Below are positions 1 to 8,353 of a stretch of DNA of 64,000 bases, piece by piece (the stretch's first letter is position 1; each line of letters starts with the position of its first letter). Origin of the DNA: Pseudonocardia sp. TRM90224. Lineage in GTDB: Bacteria; Actinomycetota; Actinomycetes; Mycobacteriales; Pseudonocardiaceae. The notes under the pieces were generated by a model. That model was not told the origin of the DNA. It saw only the letters and a program-made list of their open reading frames with translations, and searched no databases. The DNA lies in NCBI RefSeq assembly GCF_021245725.1, contig NZ_JAJGSX010000007.1, positions 124,001 to 188,000 of the forward strand, given 5' to 3'. Made by a program: the position numbers and the translations under genes.

Positions 1-707
1 GTCTTGTCGCCGACCTTCCAGTCGGGCGGCAGCCCGGCCCTGATCCGGTCGTCGCCGGTGGTGTTGGTGGTGAGCCAGCGGGTCAGCTCGAACTTGGTGT
101 CGGTGGCCAGGCGCTTGCCGAGCACCAGCTCGCGGTAGTCGTTGCCGATCGCGCGCGGGCTGGTGGTGTCGCGGGGGTCGCCGGGTTCGGCGCTGTTCAG
201 CTCGGGTTCGATGCGGTCGAGCCTGGTCACGTCGTCGCCGAGGGACCGGAGGAACGCCGTGAGCTCGGCCGGCCCGCCGATCTGCTCCAGCAGCAGGTTG
301 GCCGCGGTGTTGTCGCTGTACCGGATGGCCGCGTCGCACAGCTCGCGCACCGTCATCCCGCTGCCGACGTTCTCCTTGCTGATCGGCGAGCCGTCCAGGA
401 GCGCCCGCGAGGTGAACGGGACGACCTCCTCGAGGTGGCTGATCGGGAACTTGTCGAGCAGGGCCGCCACGGCGAGCCCCTTGAACGTCGAGCACATGGG
501 GAACAGCTCGTCGGGGCGGTGCCGCACCTCCTTGCCCGAGATCGGGCTGATCGCGTAGACGCCGAGGCGAGCACCGAAGCGGCCCTCCAACGCGGCGAGA
601 TCCGCGCTCGCCGGCGACGCCGCCGGAGGCGCGATGTGGTCCTCCGCCAACGCGCACCCGGCGAGAGGCAGCATCAGCGTCGCGGCGAGCAACGTCCGGC
701 GTCGCAT
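1..707 (-). CDS. Class A beta-lactamase lipoprotein, 3' end outside window
   Basis: Serine beta-lactamase that would hydrolyse penicillins or cephalosporins at the outer face of the membrane. The reading starts with a basic stretch and the lipobox LAGC, so it should be lipid-anchored. All class A hallmarks are visible in order: the nucleophile motif STFK (after PMC), the SDN loop in RYSDNTAA, the omega-loop motif with ELN and GDPRDTTSP, and VGDKT at the window edge, which is the start of the KTG motif. The C-terminus is therefore cut off by position 1. Two further in-frame ATG codons at 719 and 728 are possible starts. I prefer 707 because MRRR then directly precedes the hydrophobic segment. 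The family is certain; substrate range cannot be read from the sequence. Confidence 0.93.
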   Translation of the reverse strand, partial: MRRRTLLAATLMLPLAGCALAEDHIAPPAASPASADLAALEGRFGARLGVYAISPISGKEVRHRPDELFPMCSTFKGLAVAALLDKFPISHLEEVVPFTSRALLDGSPISKENVGSGMTVRELCDAAIRYSDNTAANLLLEQIGGPAELTAFLRSLGDDVTRLDRIEPELNSAEPGDPRDTTSPRAIGNDYRELVLGKRLATDTKFELTRWLTTNTTGDDRIRAGLPPDWKVGDK

Positions 708-766
708 GGTGGCACCCATGTAACCCATGATCTCGGTGCGACTGATGTGACGCCGGACGGGGTGGG

Positions 767-1066
767 TCAGTTGCAGTATTCGTGCACCGTACGGGCGGTG
801 TCGCTGACGCCGTCGGGGCCGCCGGCGGCACCGCGGCGGACGGCGTCGAGCAGGGGCCCGAGCTCGTTGCCACCGTCGCCGAGCCGATCGACGACGGGCT
901 CCACGACGGTGCTCCACACCGCGGAGCGATCGCTCGGGCTGGCGTCGAGCCACTCCTCGGCCGCCGCGCAGACCACCTCGGCGCCGACGGAGGAGCCGCC
1001 CTTCCCGCAGCCGCTGACGAGCGCTGCCGCCGCGACGGCGACCGCAACGACGATCTTCGCCTTCAT
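767..1066 (-). CDS. Small secreted lipoprotein, unknown function
   Basis: A 99-residue protein with a clear lipoprotein signal: MKAKIVV, a run of Ala/Val, then the lipobox VSGC at residues 17-20. The mature part is about 80 residues with Cys33 and Cys98 that could form a disulfide. No family is recognised. Its start overlaps the stop of the upstream membrane-protein gene (ATGA, 1063-1066), so the two are almost certainly co-transcribed and translationally coupled. Function is unknown; a periplasmic-side accessory of the membrane protein is only a guess from the overlap. Confidence 0.75.
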   Translation of the reverse strand: MKAKIVVAVAVAAAALVSGCGKGGSSVGAEVVCAAAEEWLDASPSDRSAVWSTVVEPVVDRLGDGGNELGPLLDAVRRGAAGGPDGVSDTARTVHEYCN

Positions 1067-1680
1067 CGGGCGCTCTTCTCGAACGACGCGCGCCGGTCGG
1101 CGTCCTCGGGCTGCTCGCCCTTGTCGGACTTCCCGCTCTCCCACAGCGGGCCCGCCACCAGCCAGATGCCGACGACCACCCACACGCGGCCGATCCACCA
1201 GCTGAGCAGCCCCGACTGCGACTCGTCCGCGACGAACCAGATCAGCCCCAGCAAGGTCGCCGACGCGATGGTGGCCGCCGTGACGACGCGGTTCCACTCG
1301 CGCCACAGGTGCGCCTTGCGCACCGGGCCGCGCTTCGGCAGCTTCTCCGGCTTCGGCCCACCCGCGAACCGGTAGGCGAAGTGCTTGTCGGCCCACCGGA
1401 CGATCGTCGGCCCGAAGGCGACGCTGAACCCCAGGTAGACCGCGGCGAGCCCGTGGATGGCGCGGGCCTCGGCGCCGTTGTGCAGGTCGAGCACCGTGGC
1501 GATGACGAGCACGACGTCCAGCAGCGGGATCCCGGCCAGCACGACGGTGCTCGTGCGGCGCAGCCGCAGCAGATAGCGGGCGGCCAGCCCGGCCGCGAGC
1601 ATGATCCACAGCCCGAACTCACACGCGATGATCACCCCCGCGATCGGGTTGTCCCTCAGCAGCTGCATCAGTTCCGTCAT
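1063..1680 (-). CDS. Integral membrane protein with about five helices, unknown function
   Basis: A 205-residue protein with hydrophobic segments near residues 14-36, 44-63, 76-96, 130-150 and 160-180. A basic, proline-rich loop lies between the third and fourth helices (about 105-130) and the tail is charged and hydrophilic. No transport, enzyme or sensor motif is visible and I do not recognise the family. It overlaps the downstream lipoprotein gene by an ATGA junction, suggesting a two-gene operon. The next gene upstream on this strand, the MFS transporter, ends at 1751, so read-through from it is possible. Confidence 0.75.
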   Translation of the reverse strand: MTELMQLLRDNPIAGVIIACEFGLWIMLAAGLAARYLLRLRRTSTVVLAGIPLLDVVLVIATVLDLHNGAEARAIHGLAAVYLGFSVAFGPTIVRWADKHFAYRFAGGPKPEKLPKRGPVRKAHLWREWNRVVTAATIASATLLGLIWFVADESQSGLLSWWIGRVWVVVGIWLVAGPLWESGKSDKGEQPEDADRRASFEKSAR

Positions 1681-1750
1681 GCCTCGAATGCTGCTGCGGG
1701 AGACCCCTTCCGGTCGTCGGCGGCAGGATCGATCTCCGCGGCCGGTTCCG

Positions 1751-3013
1751 TCATCCCTTCGCCTGATCCGGTGCGACGGAAGGATGACGCCGCAGGCCGC
1801 GCGAGCACGCCGCGTAGACGGCCGCGAGCAGGCATCCCGCGGCGATCACGGCGAACCCGGCCGCGGCGCCGCCGGCGTCGACCACCGGCCCGAGCGCGAG
1901 CAGCCCCAGCGGGCCAGCTGCCACGGCGACCGACGTGTAGCTGCCGATCACGCGGCCGCGCAGGCGTTCCGGCGTGCGCTCCTGCATGATCACGGCGACC
2001 ACCGGGTTCACCGGTCCGGAGACGACCCCGGCGACGAACGCCAGCGCCAGCATCACCGGCACCGTCGGGAGGAACGCAAAACCCGCGAGGCCGATCGCCG
2101 TGAGCGTGACGGTGCCGACCAGCACCGGACGCTCGGTGAAGCGGTGGCCGACGAGCCCGTACCCGATCGCGCCGGCCAGCCCACCGACCGCCAGGACGGC
2201 CAGGATCAGGCCGTACTGCCCGGGTTCGCCGACCTCCTGCAGGTGCGCGTTGAGCACGACCGACCCGAACGGGGCGATGAACGCGACGATGACCGTCGCG
2301 GTCAGCGCCACAGCTCGCAGGCCCGGATCCTTGAGCAGGAACACCAGGCCTTCCTTGACCGAGCGCAGGTAGGGCTCGCGCACCGGCAGCGGCGACAGGT
2401 GCGCCGGCACCGTGCAGGCGGTGATCACCGCCGAGAGCACGAACATCACCACTGTCACCCACAGTGCTCCGAACCCGTTCAGCGCGACCAGGAGCAGGCC
2501 GCCGATCCCCGGCCCGACCATGTTCCCGACGCTCTCCGCGGCCTCGCCCCAGGCGTTGACGCGCGGCAACGGCTGCGCGCCGGCCTTCGCGACGTCGGGT
2601 CGCAGTGCCTCGCGGGCCGCGGCGCCGGGGCCGTCGAAGACCGCCCCGAGCGCAACGAGCACGAGGATCAGCCAGTACTCGAGCCCGAACGCGGCGTCGA
2701 GCAGCGGCATCGCGGCGACGGCGAGCGCGCTCAGCACGTCGGCGCCGACCGCGCAGAAGCGCCGGCCGAGCCGGTCGATCAAGGCGCCGCCGAAGAGCGC
2801 GGCCAGCGCGACCGGCAGGATCGCCGCCGCCCCGGCGACACCCGCGGCGGTGGCGCTGCCGGTGCGGGCGAGCACGACCCACGGCACCGCGACCGCAACA
2901 ACCGCGTTGCCGGTGACGGAGAGCGCCGTCGAGACGAGCAGCCCGGCCAGCGGGCCACGAACCCGCCGGCCGCGCTCCGGGGCCTTCACCGCAGCCTTCA
3001 CGGCGGGGTTCAT
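1751..3013 (-). CDS. MFS transporter, enterobactin/macrolide-exporter type
   Basis: A 420-residue major facilitator with about twelve hydrophobic segments. The loop between helices 2 and 3 carries a motif-A-like sequence (GGALIDRLGRR), and a second copy-like loop around QERTPERLRGRV lies after helix 8, as in the MFS-3/EntS-like drug and siderophore exporters. Substrate cannot be inferred. The ATG at 3013 overlaps the TGA of the TetR gene (ATGA), so regulator and transporter are one transcript, the usual arrangement of a self-regulated efflux pump. The open frame extends upstream into the TetR gene, but the MNPAVKAAV start fits the overlap. Confidence 0.88.
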   Translation of the reverse strand: MNPAVKAAVKAPERGRRVRGPLAGLLVSTALSVTGNAVVAVAVPWVVLARTGSATAAGVAGAAAILPVALAALFGGALIDRLGRRFCAVGADVLSALAVAAMPLLDAAFGLEYWLILVLVALGAVFDGPGAAAREALRPDVAKAGAQPLPRVNAWGEAAESVGNMVGPGIGGLLLVALNGFGALWVTVVMFVLSAVITACTVPAHLSPLPVREPYLRSVKEGLVFLLKDPGLRAVALTATVIVAFIAPFGSVVLNAHLQEVGEPGQYGLILAVLAVGGLAGAIGYGLVGHRFTERPVLVGTVTLTAIGLAGFAFLPTVPVMLALAFVAGVVSGPVNPVVAVIMQERTPERLRGRVIGSYTSVAVAAGPLGLLALGPVVDAGGAAAGFAVIAAGCLLAAVYAACSRGLRRHPSVAPDQAKG

Positions 3014-3576
3014 GACGGTCCGATACCGCTGATGAGCGTGTCGAAAGCCAACGCCGGCGCGTCGAGCACGGCCAGCCGGCCGGCGGCGACCGCCTCCCAC
3101 GCGGAGTACGCCAGCGAGTAGAGGATCGAGACGACCCACCAGACGGGGACGCCCGAACGGATGGTCTGCTCCTTCTGCGCGCGCAGGATGAGGTCCTCGA
3201 CCGGCACGTCCAGCGTCTCGACCCGCGACATCAGCGCGTCGTCGAGCTCGTCGGCGGCGTGCCGGATCAGGAACGTCAGCCGCGGGCCGAGCGGGATGAG
3301 CGCGCCCAGCAGCCTGCGCAGCGCGGCGGCGTCCGCCGAGTTGGCGATGTCGGCGCCGGCGATGGCCTCCTCGATGCGGTCCATCGAGTCGCGCCCGATC
3401 GCGATTAGCAGTGCCTCCCGCGTCGGGTAGCGCTTGTGCAGGGTGGTGCGCCCGACCCCGGCCGCAGCCGCGACATCGGCGAGCGACGCGCGTGGGTCGG
3501 CGATCAGCACCTCGGCCGCGATGTCGAGCATCGCCCGCTGGTCACCGCGGGGAGATCGACGAGAGTGAACACTCAT
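3010..3576 (-). CDS. TetR/AcrR family repressor of the adjacent MFS gene
   Basis: A 188-residue regulator. Residues about 12-60 form the TetR DNA-binding domain, with the recognition helix region in VGRTTLHKRYPTREAL. The rest is the variable ligand-binding domain. It is the first gene of a two-gene unit with the MFS exporter, so it probably represses its own operon and is released by a pump substrate. The start codon lies inside a perfect palindrome (TGAACA-CTCA-TGTTCA, 3566-3581), which fits autoregulation. The multicopper oxidase gene is divergent across a 115-bp gap and might be affected as well. Confidence 0.9.
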   Translation of the reverse strand: MSVHSRRSPRGDQRAMLDIAAEVLIADPRASLADVAAAAGVGRTTLHKRYPTREALLIAIGRDSMDRIEEAIAGADIANSADAAALRRLLGALIPLGPRLTFLIRHAADELDDALMSRVETLDVPVEDLILRAQKEQTIRSGVPVWWVVSILYSLAYSAWEAVAAGRLAVLDAPALAFDTLISGIGPS

Positions 3577-3581
3577 GTTCA
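3566..3581. promoter_or_regulatory. Palindromic operator candidate at the TetR start
   Basis: TGAACA, four bases, TGTTCA: a perfect 6+6 palindrome overlapping the TetR start codon. A second, looser palindrome, AGTG-TACAT-CACT, follows at 3584-3596. Position and symmetry suit a TetR dimer site controlling this gene and perhaps the divergent oxidase. Confidence 0.5.
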
Positions 3582-3691
3582 GAAGTGTACATCACTGTTC
3601 GTTCAGGCCGGAAGAGGCGACTATCTCAGAATTGAGACATACCTCCCCGATCGAGTGAACCTCGTCTAACATCCGCCGTCATGGTGGCTCC

Positions 3692-4771
3692 ATGACGGGC
3701 TCGATCACGACGCGCCGCGGCTTCCTGACCGTTGCGGGCGGGACCGCGCTCACCGCGCTCCCGCTGCCGGCCGGGCAGGGCCCGCACGACGACCACCCAC
3801 CCGGTGGGTCGAGCGACGGCGGGCAGGGCGGGAGCGGGCAGGGCGGGAGCGGGCACGCACCCGATGCGCATGGCGGGATCAACGGGGCGACGTTCCGCGG
3901 CGGCGCCGGCGTCGACCACACGTTCAACGGCTTCGACCCGCGCACACTGCTGCGCGAGTTCGACCTCGGCACCACCTCGACCGGCCCCGACGGGCGCACG
4001 GTGCGGGAGTGGGAGATCGTCGCCGAGGACCGCGAGATCGAGGTGGCGCCGGGCGTCCGGTTCCCGGCGTGGACGTTCGACGGGCGCGTGCCGGGCCCGA
4101 CGCTGCGCTGCACGGCGGGCGACCTGCTCAGGGTGCGGTTCGTCAACCGCTCCGAGCACCCGCACACGATGCACTTCCACGGCATCCACCCCGCCGACAT
4201 GGACGGCGTCCCGATGATCGGGCGCGGGATCATCAGCCCCGGCGAGGAGTTCACCTACACGTTCGACGCGGAGCCGTTCGGCCTGCACCTGTACCACTGC
4301 CACGTCGGGCCGCTCGCCGAGCACATCGCGCGCGGCATGTACGGCACGTTCATCATCGACCCGCCCGGCGGCCGGCCGCCCGCCGACGAGATGGTCATGG
4401 TGATGCACGGCTACAACACCACGTTCGACGGCGAGGGCAACCAGCTCTACGCGGTGAACGGCATCCCGTTCGTCTACATGAACGACCCGATCCGGGTGCG
4501 CCGCAACGAGCTGGTGCGGATCTACCTCGTGAACATCCTCGAGTACGACCCGATCAACAGCTTCCACCTGCACGCGAACTTCTTCGACTACTACCCGACC
4601 GGCACCCGGCTCGAGTCGGCCGAGTACACCGACACCGTCGTGCTCGGGCAGGGCCAGCGCGGGATCTGCGAGGTGCGGTTCCCGCACCTCGGGAAGTACA
4701 TGTTCCACGCGCACAAGACCGAGTTCGCCGACCTCGGCTGGATGGGCCTCTTCGAGGTGGTCGAGCCATGA
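3692..4771 (+). CDS. Two-domain multicopper oxidase, Tat-exported
   Basis: A 359-residue copper oxidase exported by Tat: the N-terminus has TRRGFLTVAGG followed by a hydrophobic stretch. Copper ligands are visible as HTMHFHGIH (about residue 153), HLYHCH followed by H and M (about 200-216, a type 1 site in domain 1), HLHANFF (about 292) and MFHAHKTEF (about 337). Having the type 1 ligands in domain 1 resembles NirK-like and two-domain oxidases, not the three-domain CotA/CueO type. A Gly/Ser/His-rich linker precedes the first domain. The ATGA overlap with the following ZIP permease suggests a joint role in metal handling at the cell surface, perhaps oxidation before uptake or detoxification. 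The substrate is unknown. Confidence 0.87.
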   Translation: MTGSITTRRGFLTVAGGTALTALPLPAGQGPHDDHPPGGSSDGGQGGSGQGGSGHAPDAHGGINGATFRGGAGVDHTFNGFDPRTLLREFDLGTTSTGPDGRTVREWEIVAEDREIEVAPGVRFPAWTFDGRVPGPTLRCTAGDLLRVRFVNRSEHPHTMHFHGIHPADMDGVPMIGRGIISPGEEFTYTFDAEPFGLHLYHCHVGPLAEHIARGMYGTFIIDPPGGRPPADEMVMVMHGYNTTFDGEGNQLYAVNGIPFVYMNDPIRVRRNELVRIYLVNILEYDPINSFHLHANFFDYYPTGTRLESAEYTDTVVLGQGQRGICEVRFPHLGKYMFHAHKTEFADLGWMGLFEVVEP

Positions 4772-5952
4772 CCAGCGCACCGCGGACGCGCCGGACCCCG
4801 CTGTGGGTGCTCGGCGCCGGTGCCGTCGCCGTGATCGCGGCCGTGCTGACGGCGCTCGCGGTGTTCGGCGGGGCCGCGCTGCCCGAGCGGGCCGGGCCGC
4901 CCATCGAGGAGCTCGCCGTCGAGCGGACGGTGCTCACCCCGGGGACGATCGAGCTGGCGCTGCGCAACACCGGGCCCGATCCGGTGACCGTGGCGCAGGT
5001 CTTCGTCAACGACTCCTACGTCGACTTCGCCGGCGGCGACGAGCCGATCGGCCGGCTCGGCACCGACACGCTGCGGCTGGCCGTGCCGTGGATGGACGGC
5101 CAGCCGTACACGATCTCGATGATGACCTCGACCGGGCTGGTGATCGAGCACGTCGTCCCGGCCGCCGTCGCCACCCCGCCGCCCGACCCCGACTTCTTCG
5201 GCCTGATGGTGCTGCTCGGCACCTACGTCGGGGTGATCCCGGTCGCGCTCGGCATGCTGCTGCTCCCGCTCTTGCGGCGCGCGAGCAGCACGGTCGTGCG
5301 GGTGCTGCTCGCGCTTACCGTGGGGCTGCTCGCGTTCCTCGCGGTCGACGCCGCCGCGGAGGGCTTCGAGCTGGCCGTCCTGGGTGGTGGGGCGTTCGGC
5401 GGCGCGCTGCTGGTGCTGCTCGGGGCCGCGCTCGCGTTCGTCGTGCTGATGGCGGTCGACCGGTGGCTCGCCACGCGCAGCGCCACACCCGAGGGCGGGA
5501 GCAGCAGCGGGATGCGGCTCGCCGCGATGATCGCGATCGGGATCGGGCTGCACAACCTCGGCGAGGGCCTCGCCATCGGCTCCGCGTACGCGGTGGGCGA
5601 GCTCGCGCTCGGCACGGCGCTCGTCGTCGGGTTCGCGCTGCACAACACGACGGAAGGGCTGGCGATCGTCGCCCCGCTCTCGTCCGCGCGACCGCGGCCC
5701 GTTGCGCTCGTCGTGCTCGGGCTGGTCGCGGGCGCGCCGGCGATCCTCGGCGCGGTCGTCGGGGCGGCGGTGAACAACGCCGCGCTGGCCGCCGTCCTGT
5801 TCGGCGTGGGTGTCGGCGCCATCCTGCAGGTGATCGTCCAGATCCTGCCGGGCCTGCGCGGCGAGGGCCGCACCGTCGACCTACCGGTGCTCGGCGGCCT
5901 CGCCGCCGGCGTCGCCGTGATGTACCTGACGGGCCTCCTCGTCGCCGCCTGA
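4768..5952 (+). CDS. ZIP family metal permease with N-terminal extracytoplasmic domain
   Basis: A 394-residue membrane protein. An N-terminal helix (about residues 11-35) is followed by roughly 100 residues of beta-rich, likely extracytoplasmic sequence and then a ZIP-type helical bundle. The two metal-site helices are plain: HNLGEGLAIG (about residue 263) and HNTTEGLAI (about 293), the classic H-N-x-x-E-G pair of ZIP transporters for divalent metals. Ordinary ZIP proteins are shorter and lack the soluble N-terminal part. The ATG overlaps the stop of the multicopper oxidase gene, so the pair is translationally coupled. Zn, Fe, Mn or Cu-related transport is possible; the sequence does not say which. 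Confidence 0.87.
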   Translation: MTSAPRTRRTPLWVLGAGAVAVIAAVLTALAVFGGAALPERAGPPIEELAVERTVLTPGTIELALRNTGPDPVTVAQVFVNDSYVDFAGGDEPIGRLGTDTLRLAVPWMDGQPYTISMMTSTGLVIEHVVPAAVATPPPDPDFFGLMVLLGTYVGVIPVALGMLLLPLLRRASSTVVRVLLALTVGLLAFLAVDAAAEGFELAVLGGGAFGGALLVLLGAALAFVVLMAVDRWLATRSATPEGGSSSGMRLAAMIAIGIGLHNLGEGLAIGSAYAVGELALGTALVVGFALHNTTEGLAIVAPLSSARPRPVALVVLGLVAGAPAILGAVVGAAVNNAALAAVLFGVGVGAILQVIVQILPGLRGEGRTVDLPVLGGLAAGVAVMYLTGLLVAA

Positions 5953-5957
5953 CGAAC

Positions 5958-6148
5958 CGAAACGCGGAACTCACCTACCGAAACGTGGGACTCGCCGGCC
6001 GAAACGTGGGACTCGCGCGCCGAAACGTGGGACTCGCGGCTCCGCGGGCGAGTCCCGCGTTTCAGTGGGCGAGTCCCGCGTTTCAGTGGGCGAGTCCCGC
6101 GTTTCAGTGGGCGAGTCCCGCGTTTCAGTGGGCGAGTTGCGCGTTTCA
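5958..6148. repeat. Inverted array of 21-bp repeats between convergent genes
   Basis: Four units resembling CGAAACGTGGGACTCGC run left to right (5958-6040), and five units resembling GCGAGTCCCGCGTTTCAG follow in the opposite sense (6048-6148). Each unit is about 21 bp and there are no spacers. The two halves are complementary, so the array can fold into one long cruciform with several registers. It fills the gap between the convergent ZIP and HNH genes, and the last unit contains the HNH stop codon (6146-6148). It probably acts as a bidirectional terminator. Confidence 0.85.
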
Positions 6149-6883
6149 GCCGGCGCGTTCGAGGGCTCTCGTGTCGTCGGCGACGGGCTCGCCGGGGCAC
6201 GTCGCGAGGATGCGTTCGATGGCGCCGCGCTCGGCGGCGGTCACCCACAACCCGTACCGCGCCTTCACCGCCACCTGCCGGGCGACGTACGCGCAGCGGT
6301 AGGCGCGGTTGGGCGGCAGCCAGGTGGCGGCGTCGCCGTCGCCCTTCGACTGGTTGACCTTGCCCTCCGTCGCGATCAGGTTGAGCGGGTCGTTGCCGAG
6401 CCGCTCGCGGGTCGCGGCGTCGAGCTGCTGCGCGCCGGTCTGCCAGGCGTTGGAGAGGGCCACGACGTGGTCGATCTGCACGTCGTCGCTGGTGGTGTTG
6501 CCGCGCAGGAACGGGATGGTGCGGCCGGTGTAGGCGTCGTGCAGCGTCCCGGTGAGGACGACACAGTCGTGCGTGCCGGGCTTGAACGTCTCGTCGACGA
6601 GGTCGCGGGCGAGGACGTCGTTGCGCTGGTCGCAGCCGTTGCGGTCGATGTCGGCCCAGCGTTTGCCGAACCCGTCGCGCTCGTAGCCCGTGCGCGGTGC
6701 GCGACCTTTCGTCGGCAGCTGCGCGAGCACCGCCGCGGCGTCACCCTGCAGGGCCGCTTCGGGTAAGGCTCCGGGCCCCGTCGAACCCGCCTCAGCGGGC
6801 ACCACGGAACAAGCTCCGAGAAGAACGACGAGAACGCAGACGACCCAGCCCCACCTGAGGTACCGCAGGACCCCTCCCACCAC
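6146..6883 (-). CDS. HNH endonuclease family lipoprotein (DUF1524/GmrSD-type)
   Basis: A 245-residue exported nuclease-like protein. The N-terminus has a hydrophobic segment ending in the lipobox LLGAC (about residues 21-25). The nuclease core shows DIDRNGCDQRND, QIDHVVALSNAW (the His of the beta-beta-alpha metal fold) and NLIATEGKVNQSKGD, followed by WLPPN, the usual order in secreted DUF1524-type HNH proteins. It probably cleaves nucleic acid outside the cell for nutrition or competition. It stands alone, convergent with the ZIP gene, and its stop codon lies in the 21-bp repeat array. Sequence specificity is unknown. Confidence 0.85.
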   Translation of the reverse strand: MVGGVLRYLRWGWVVCVLVVLLGACSVVPAEAGSTGPGALPEAALQGDAAAVLAQLPTKGRAPRTGYERDGFGKRWADIDRNGCDQRNDVLARDLVDETFKPGTHDCVVLTGTLHDAYTGRTIPFLRGNTTSDDVQIDHVVALSNAWQTGAQQLDAATRERLGNDPLNLIATEGKVNQSKGDGDAATWLPPNRAYRCAYVARQVAVKARYGLWVTAAERGAIERILATCPGEPVADDTRALERAG

Positions 6884-6972
6884 TCAGGTCACAAATGTAA
6901 CCCCCGGACGGTATCGCCCGATCGTGGTGATCGCCGGCTGAACACGCCGCTCGCCACCGTCGGTCTCGGATG

Positions 6973-6986
6973 CGAACATATGTTCG
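6973..6986. promoter_or_regulatory. LexA (SOS) box on the dinB start codon
   Basis: CGAACATATGTTCG is a perfect match to the actinobacterial LexA consensus CGAAC-N4-GTTCG. The ATG at 6980 sits in the middle of the box and a GTG at 6986 at its edge. LexA bound here would cover the promoter or start of dinB, so the gene should be induced by DNA damage. Confidence 0.85.
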
Positions 6987-8176
6987 TGCGCGCCACCGCC
7001 ACGATCCTGCACGCCGACCTCGACAGCTTCTACGCGTCCGTCGAGCAGCGCGACGACCCGCGCCTGCGCGGCGAGCCGGTGATCGTCGGCGGCGGAGTGG
7101 TGCTCGCCGCGAGCTACGAGGCGAAGGCCTACGGCGTCCGCACGGCGATGGGTGGGCGGCAGGCCCGCGCGCTCTGCCCGCGCGCGATCGTCGTCCCGCC
7201 GCGCATGTCGGCCTACTCCGATGCGAGCAAGGCCGTGTTCGCCGTCTTCAAGGACACCACACCGCTGGTCGAAGGCCTGTCGATCGACGAGGCGTTCCTC
7301 GACGTGAGCGGGCTGTGGCGAATCGCCGGCACCCCGCTGGAGATCGCGACGAAGCTGCGCGGCGAGGTGGCGTCGCGCGTCGGACTGCCGATCACGGTCG
7401 GCGTCGCGCGCACGAAGTTCCTCGCGAAGGTGGCGAGCGGCGTCGCGAAGCCCGACGGGCTGCTGCTCGTCGACCCGGAGGCGGAGCTGACCTTCCTGCA
7501 CCCGCTGCCGATCGAGCGGCTGTGGGGCGTCGGCACGGTGACGGCCGCCAAGCTGCACGCGCTCGGCGTGCACACGGTCGGCGAGGTCGCCGGGCTCGGC
7601 GAGGCCGCGCTCGTCTCCATCCTCGGCCGGGCCACGGGCCGACACCTGCACGCGCTCGCGCACAACCACGACCCGCGGCACGTCGACACCGGCCACCGGC
7701 GCCGCTCGATCGGCTCGCAGCGCGCGCTGGGGCGCCGGCAGCGCAGCACGGAGGAGCTCGACGCGATCCTCGCCGGGATCATCGACCGGCTCGGCCGGCG
7801 CCTGCGCGCGGCGCACCGGGTGTGCCGCACCGTCGTGCTGCGCATGCGGTTCGCCGACTTCACGCGCGCCACCCGCTCGCACACCGTCGCCGAGGCAACC
7901 GACCACACCGAGACCCTGCTGGCCACCGCACGCATCCTGCTCGCCGACGCGCTGCCGAAGATCACCGCCGACGGCATCACGCTGCTCGGCGTCTCCTTCA
8001 CGAACCTCCAGGACGACCGGTCGGTGCAGCTCGCGCTCCCGTTCGACCAGCAGAGCGGCCGGGCACTGGACACGACGCTCGACTCGGTGCGCGACCGCTT
8101 CGGCTCGGCGTCGATCACCCGGGCCGCCCTGCTCGGGCGCGACCAGGGCCTCAGCGTTCCGCTGCTGCCCGACTGA
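6980..8176 (+). CDS. dinB: DNA polymerase IV (DinB), Y-family translesion polymerase
   Basis: A 398-residue error-prone polymerase that extends past damaged template bases. Catalytic carboxylates are visible in HADLDSFYASVEQR near the N-terminus and in GLSIDEAFLDVSG (about residue 100). The ASYEAKAYGVRTAMGG finger motif and helix-hairpin-helix region (WGVGTVTAAKLHALGVHTVGEVAG) follow, then the little-finger domain. The end (QLALPFDQQ) is short and no clear beta-clamp pentapeptide was confirmed. The ATG at 6980 is inside a LexA box, so the GTG at 6986 is an alternative start and the mRNA may be nearly leaderless. The gene stands alone. Confidence 0.93.
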   Translation: MFVRATATILHADLDSFYASVEQRDDPRLRGEPVIVGGGVVLAASYEAKAYGVRTAMGGRQARALCPRAIVVPPRMSAYSDASKAVFAVFKDTTPLVEGLSIDEAFLDVSGLWRIAGTPLEIATKLRGEVASRVGLPITVGVARTKFLAKVASGVAKPDGLLLVDPEAELTFLHPLPIERLWGVGTVTAAKLHALGVHTVGEVAGLGEAALVSILGRATGRHLHALAHNHDPRHVDTGHRRRSIGSQRALGRRQRSTEELDAILAGIIDRLGRRLRAAHRVCRTVVLRMRFADFTRATRSHTVAEATDHTETLLATARILLADALPKITADGITLLGVSFTNLQDDRSVQLALPFDQQSGRALDTTLDSVRDRFGSASITRAALLGRDQGLSVPLLPD

Positions 8177-8258
8177 TGACACCTCGACCAGGGTGGCGTC
8201 CGCCACGGTGGATGTGAATCCGTGCGCGGCGCGGCCCGGCCCGGGCGGGCGGGCGCCT

Positions 8259-8303
8259 GGAAAGCCACTTTCCCGGCGTGAGGGGCCGGGAAAGTGGCTT
8301 TCC
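8259..8303. repeat. GGAAAG palindrome, family A copy 1
   Basis: GGAAAGCCACTTTCC (8259-8273) and its reverse complement GGAAAGTGGCTTTCC (8289-8303) flank a 15-base loop. Each arm is also a small hairpin by itself (GGAAAG/CTTTCC). It lies between the convergent dinB and TIGR03086 genes and is probably a bidirectional terminator. Related copies are at 8354, 26637 and 55674. Confidence 0.85.
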
Positions 8304-8353
8304 CGGCAACGTGTACGACCATGCCGTTCGCACCGTTCACCCGGGTGCTGGGG

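Noticed and set aside
5958-6148. Possible CRISPR array
   Set aside because: The units are contiguous with no unique spacers and change orientation in the middle, and there are no cas genes.
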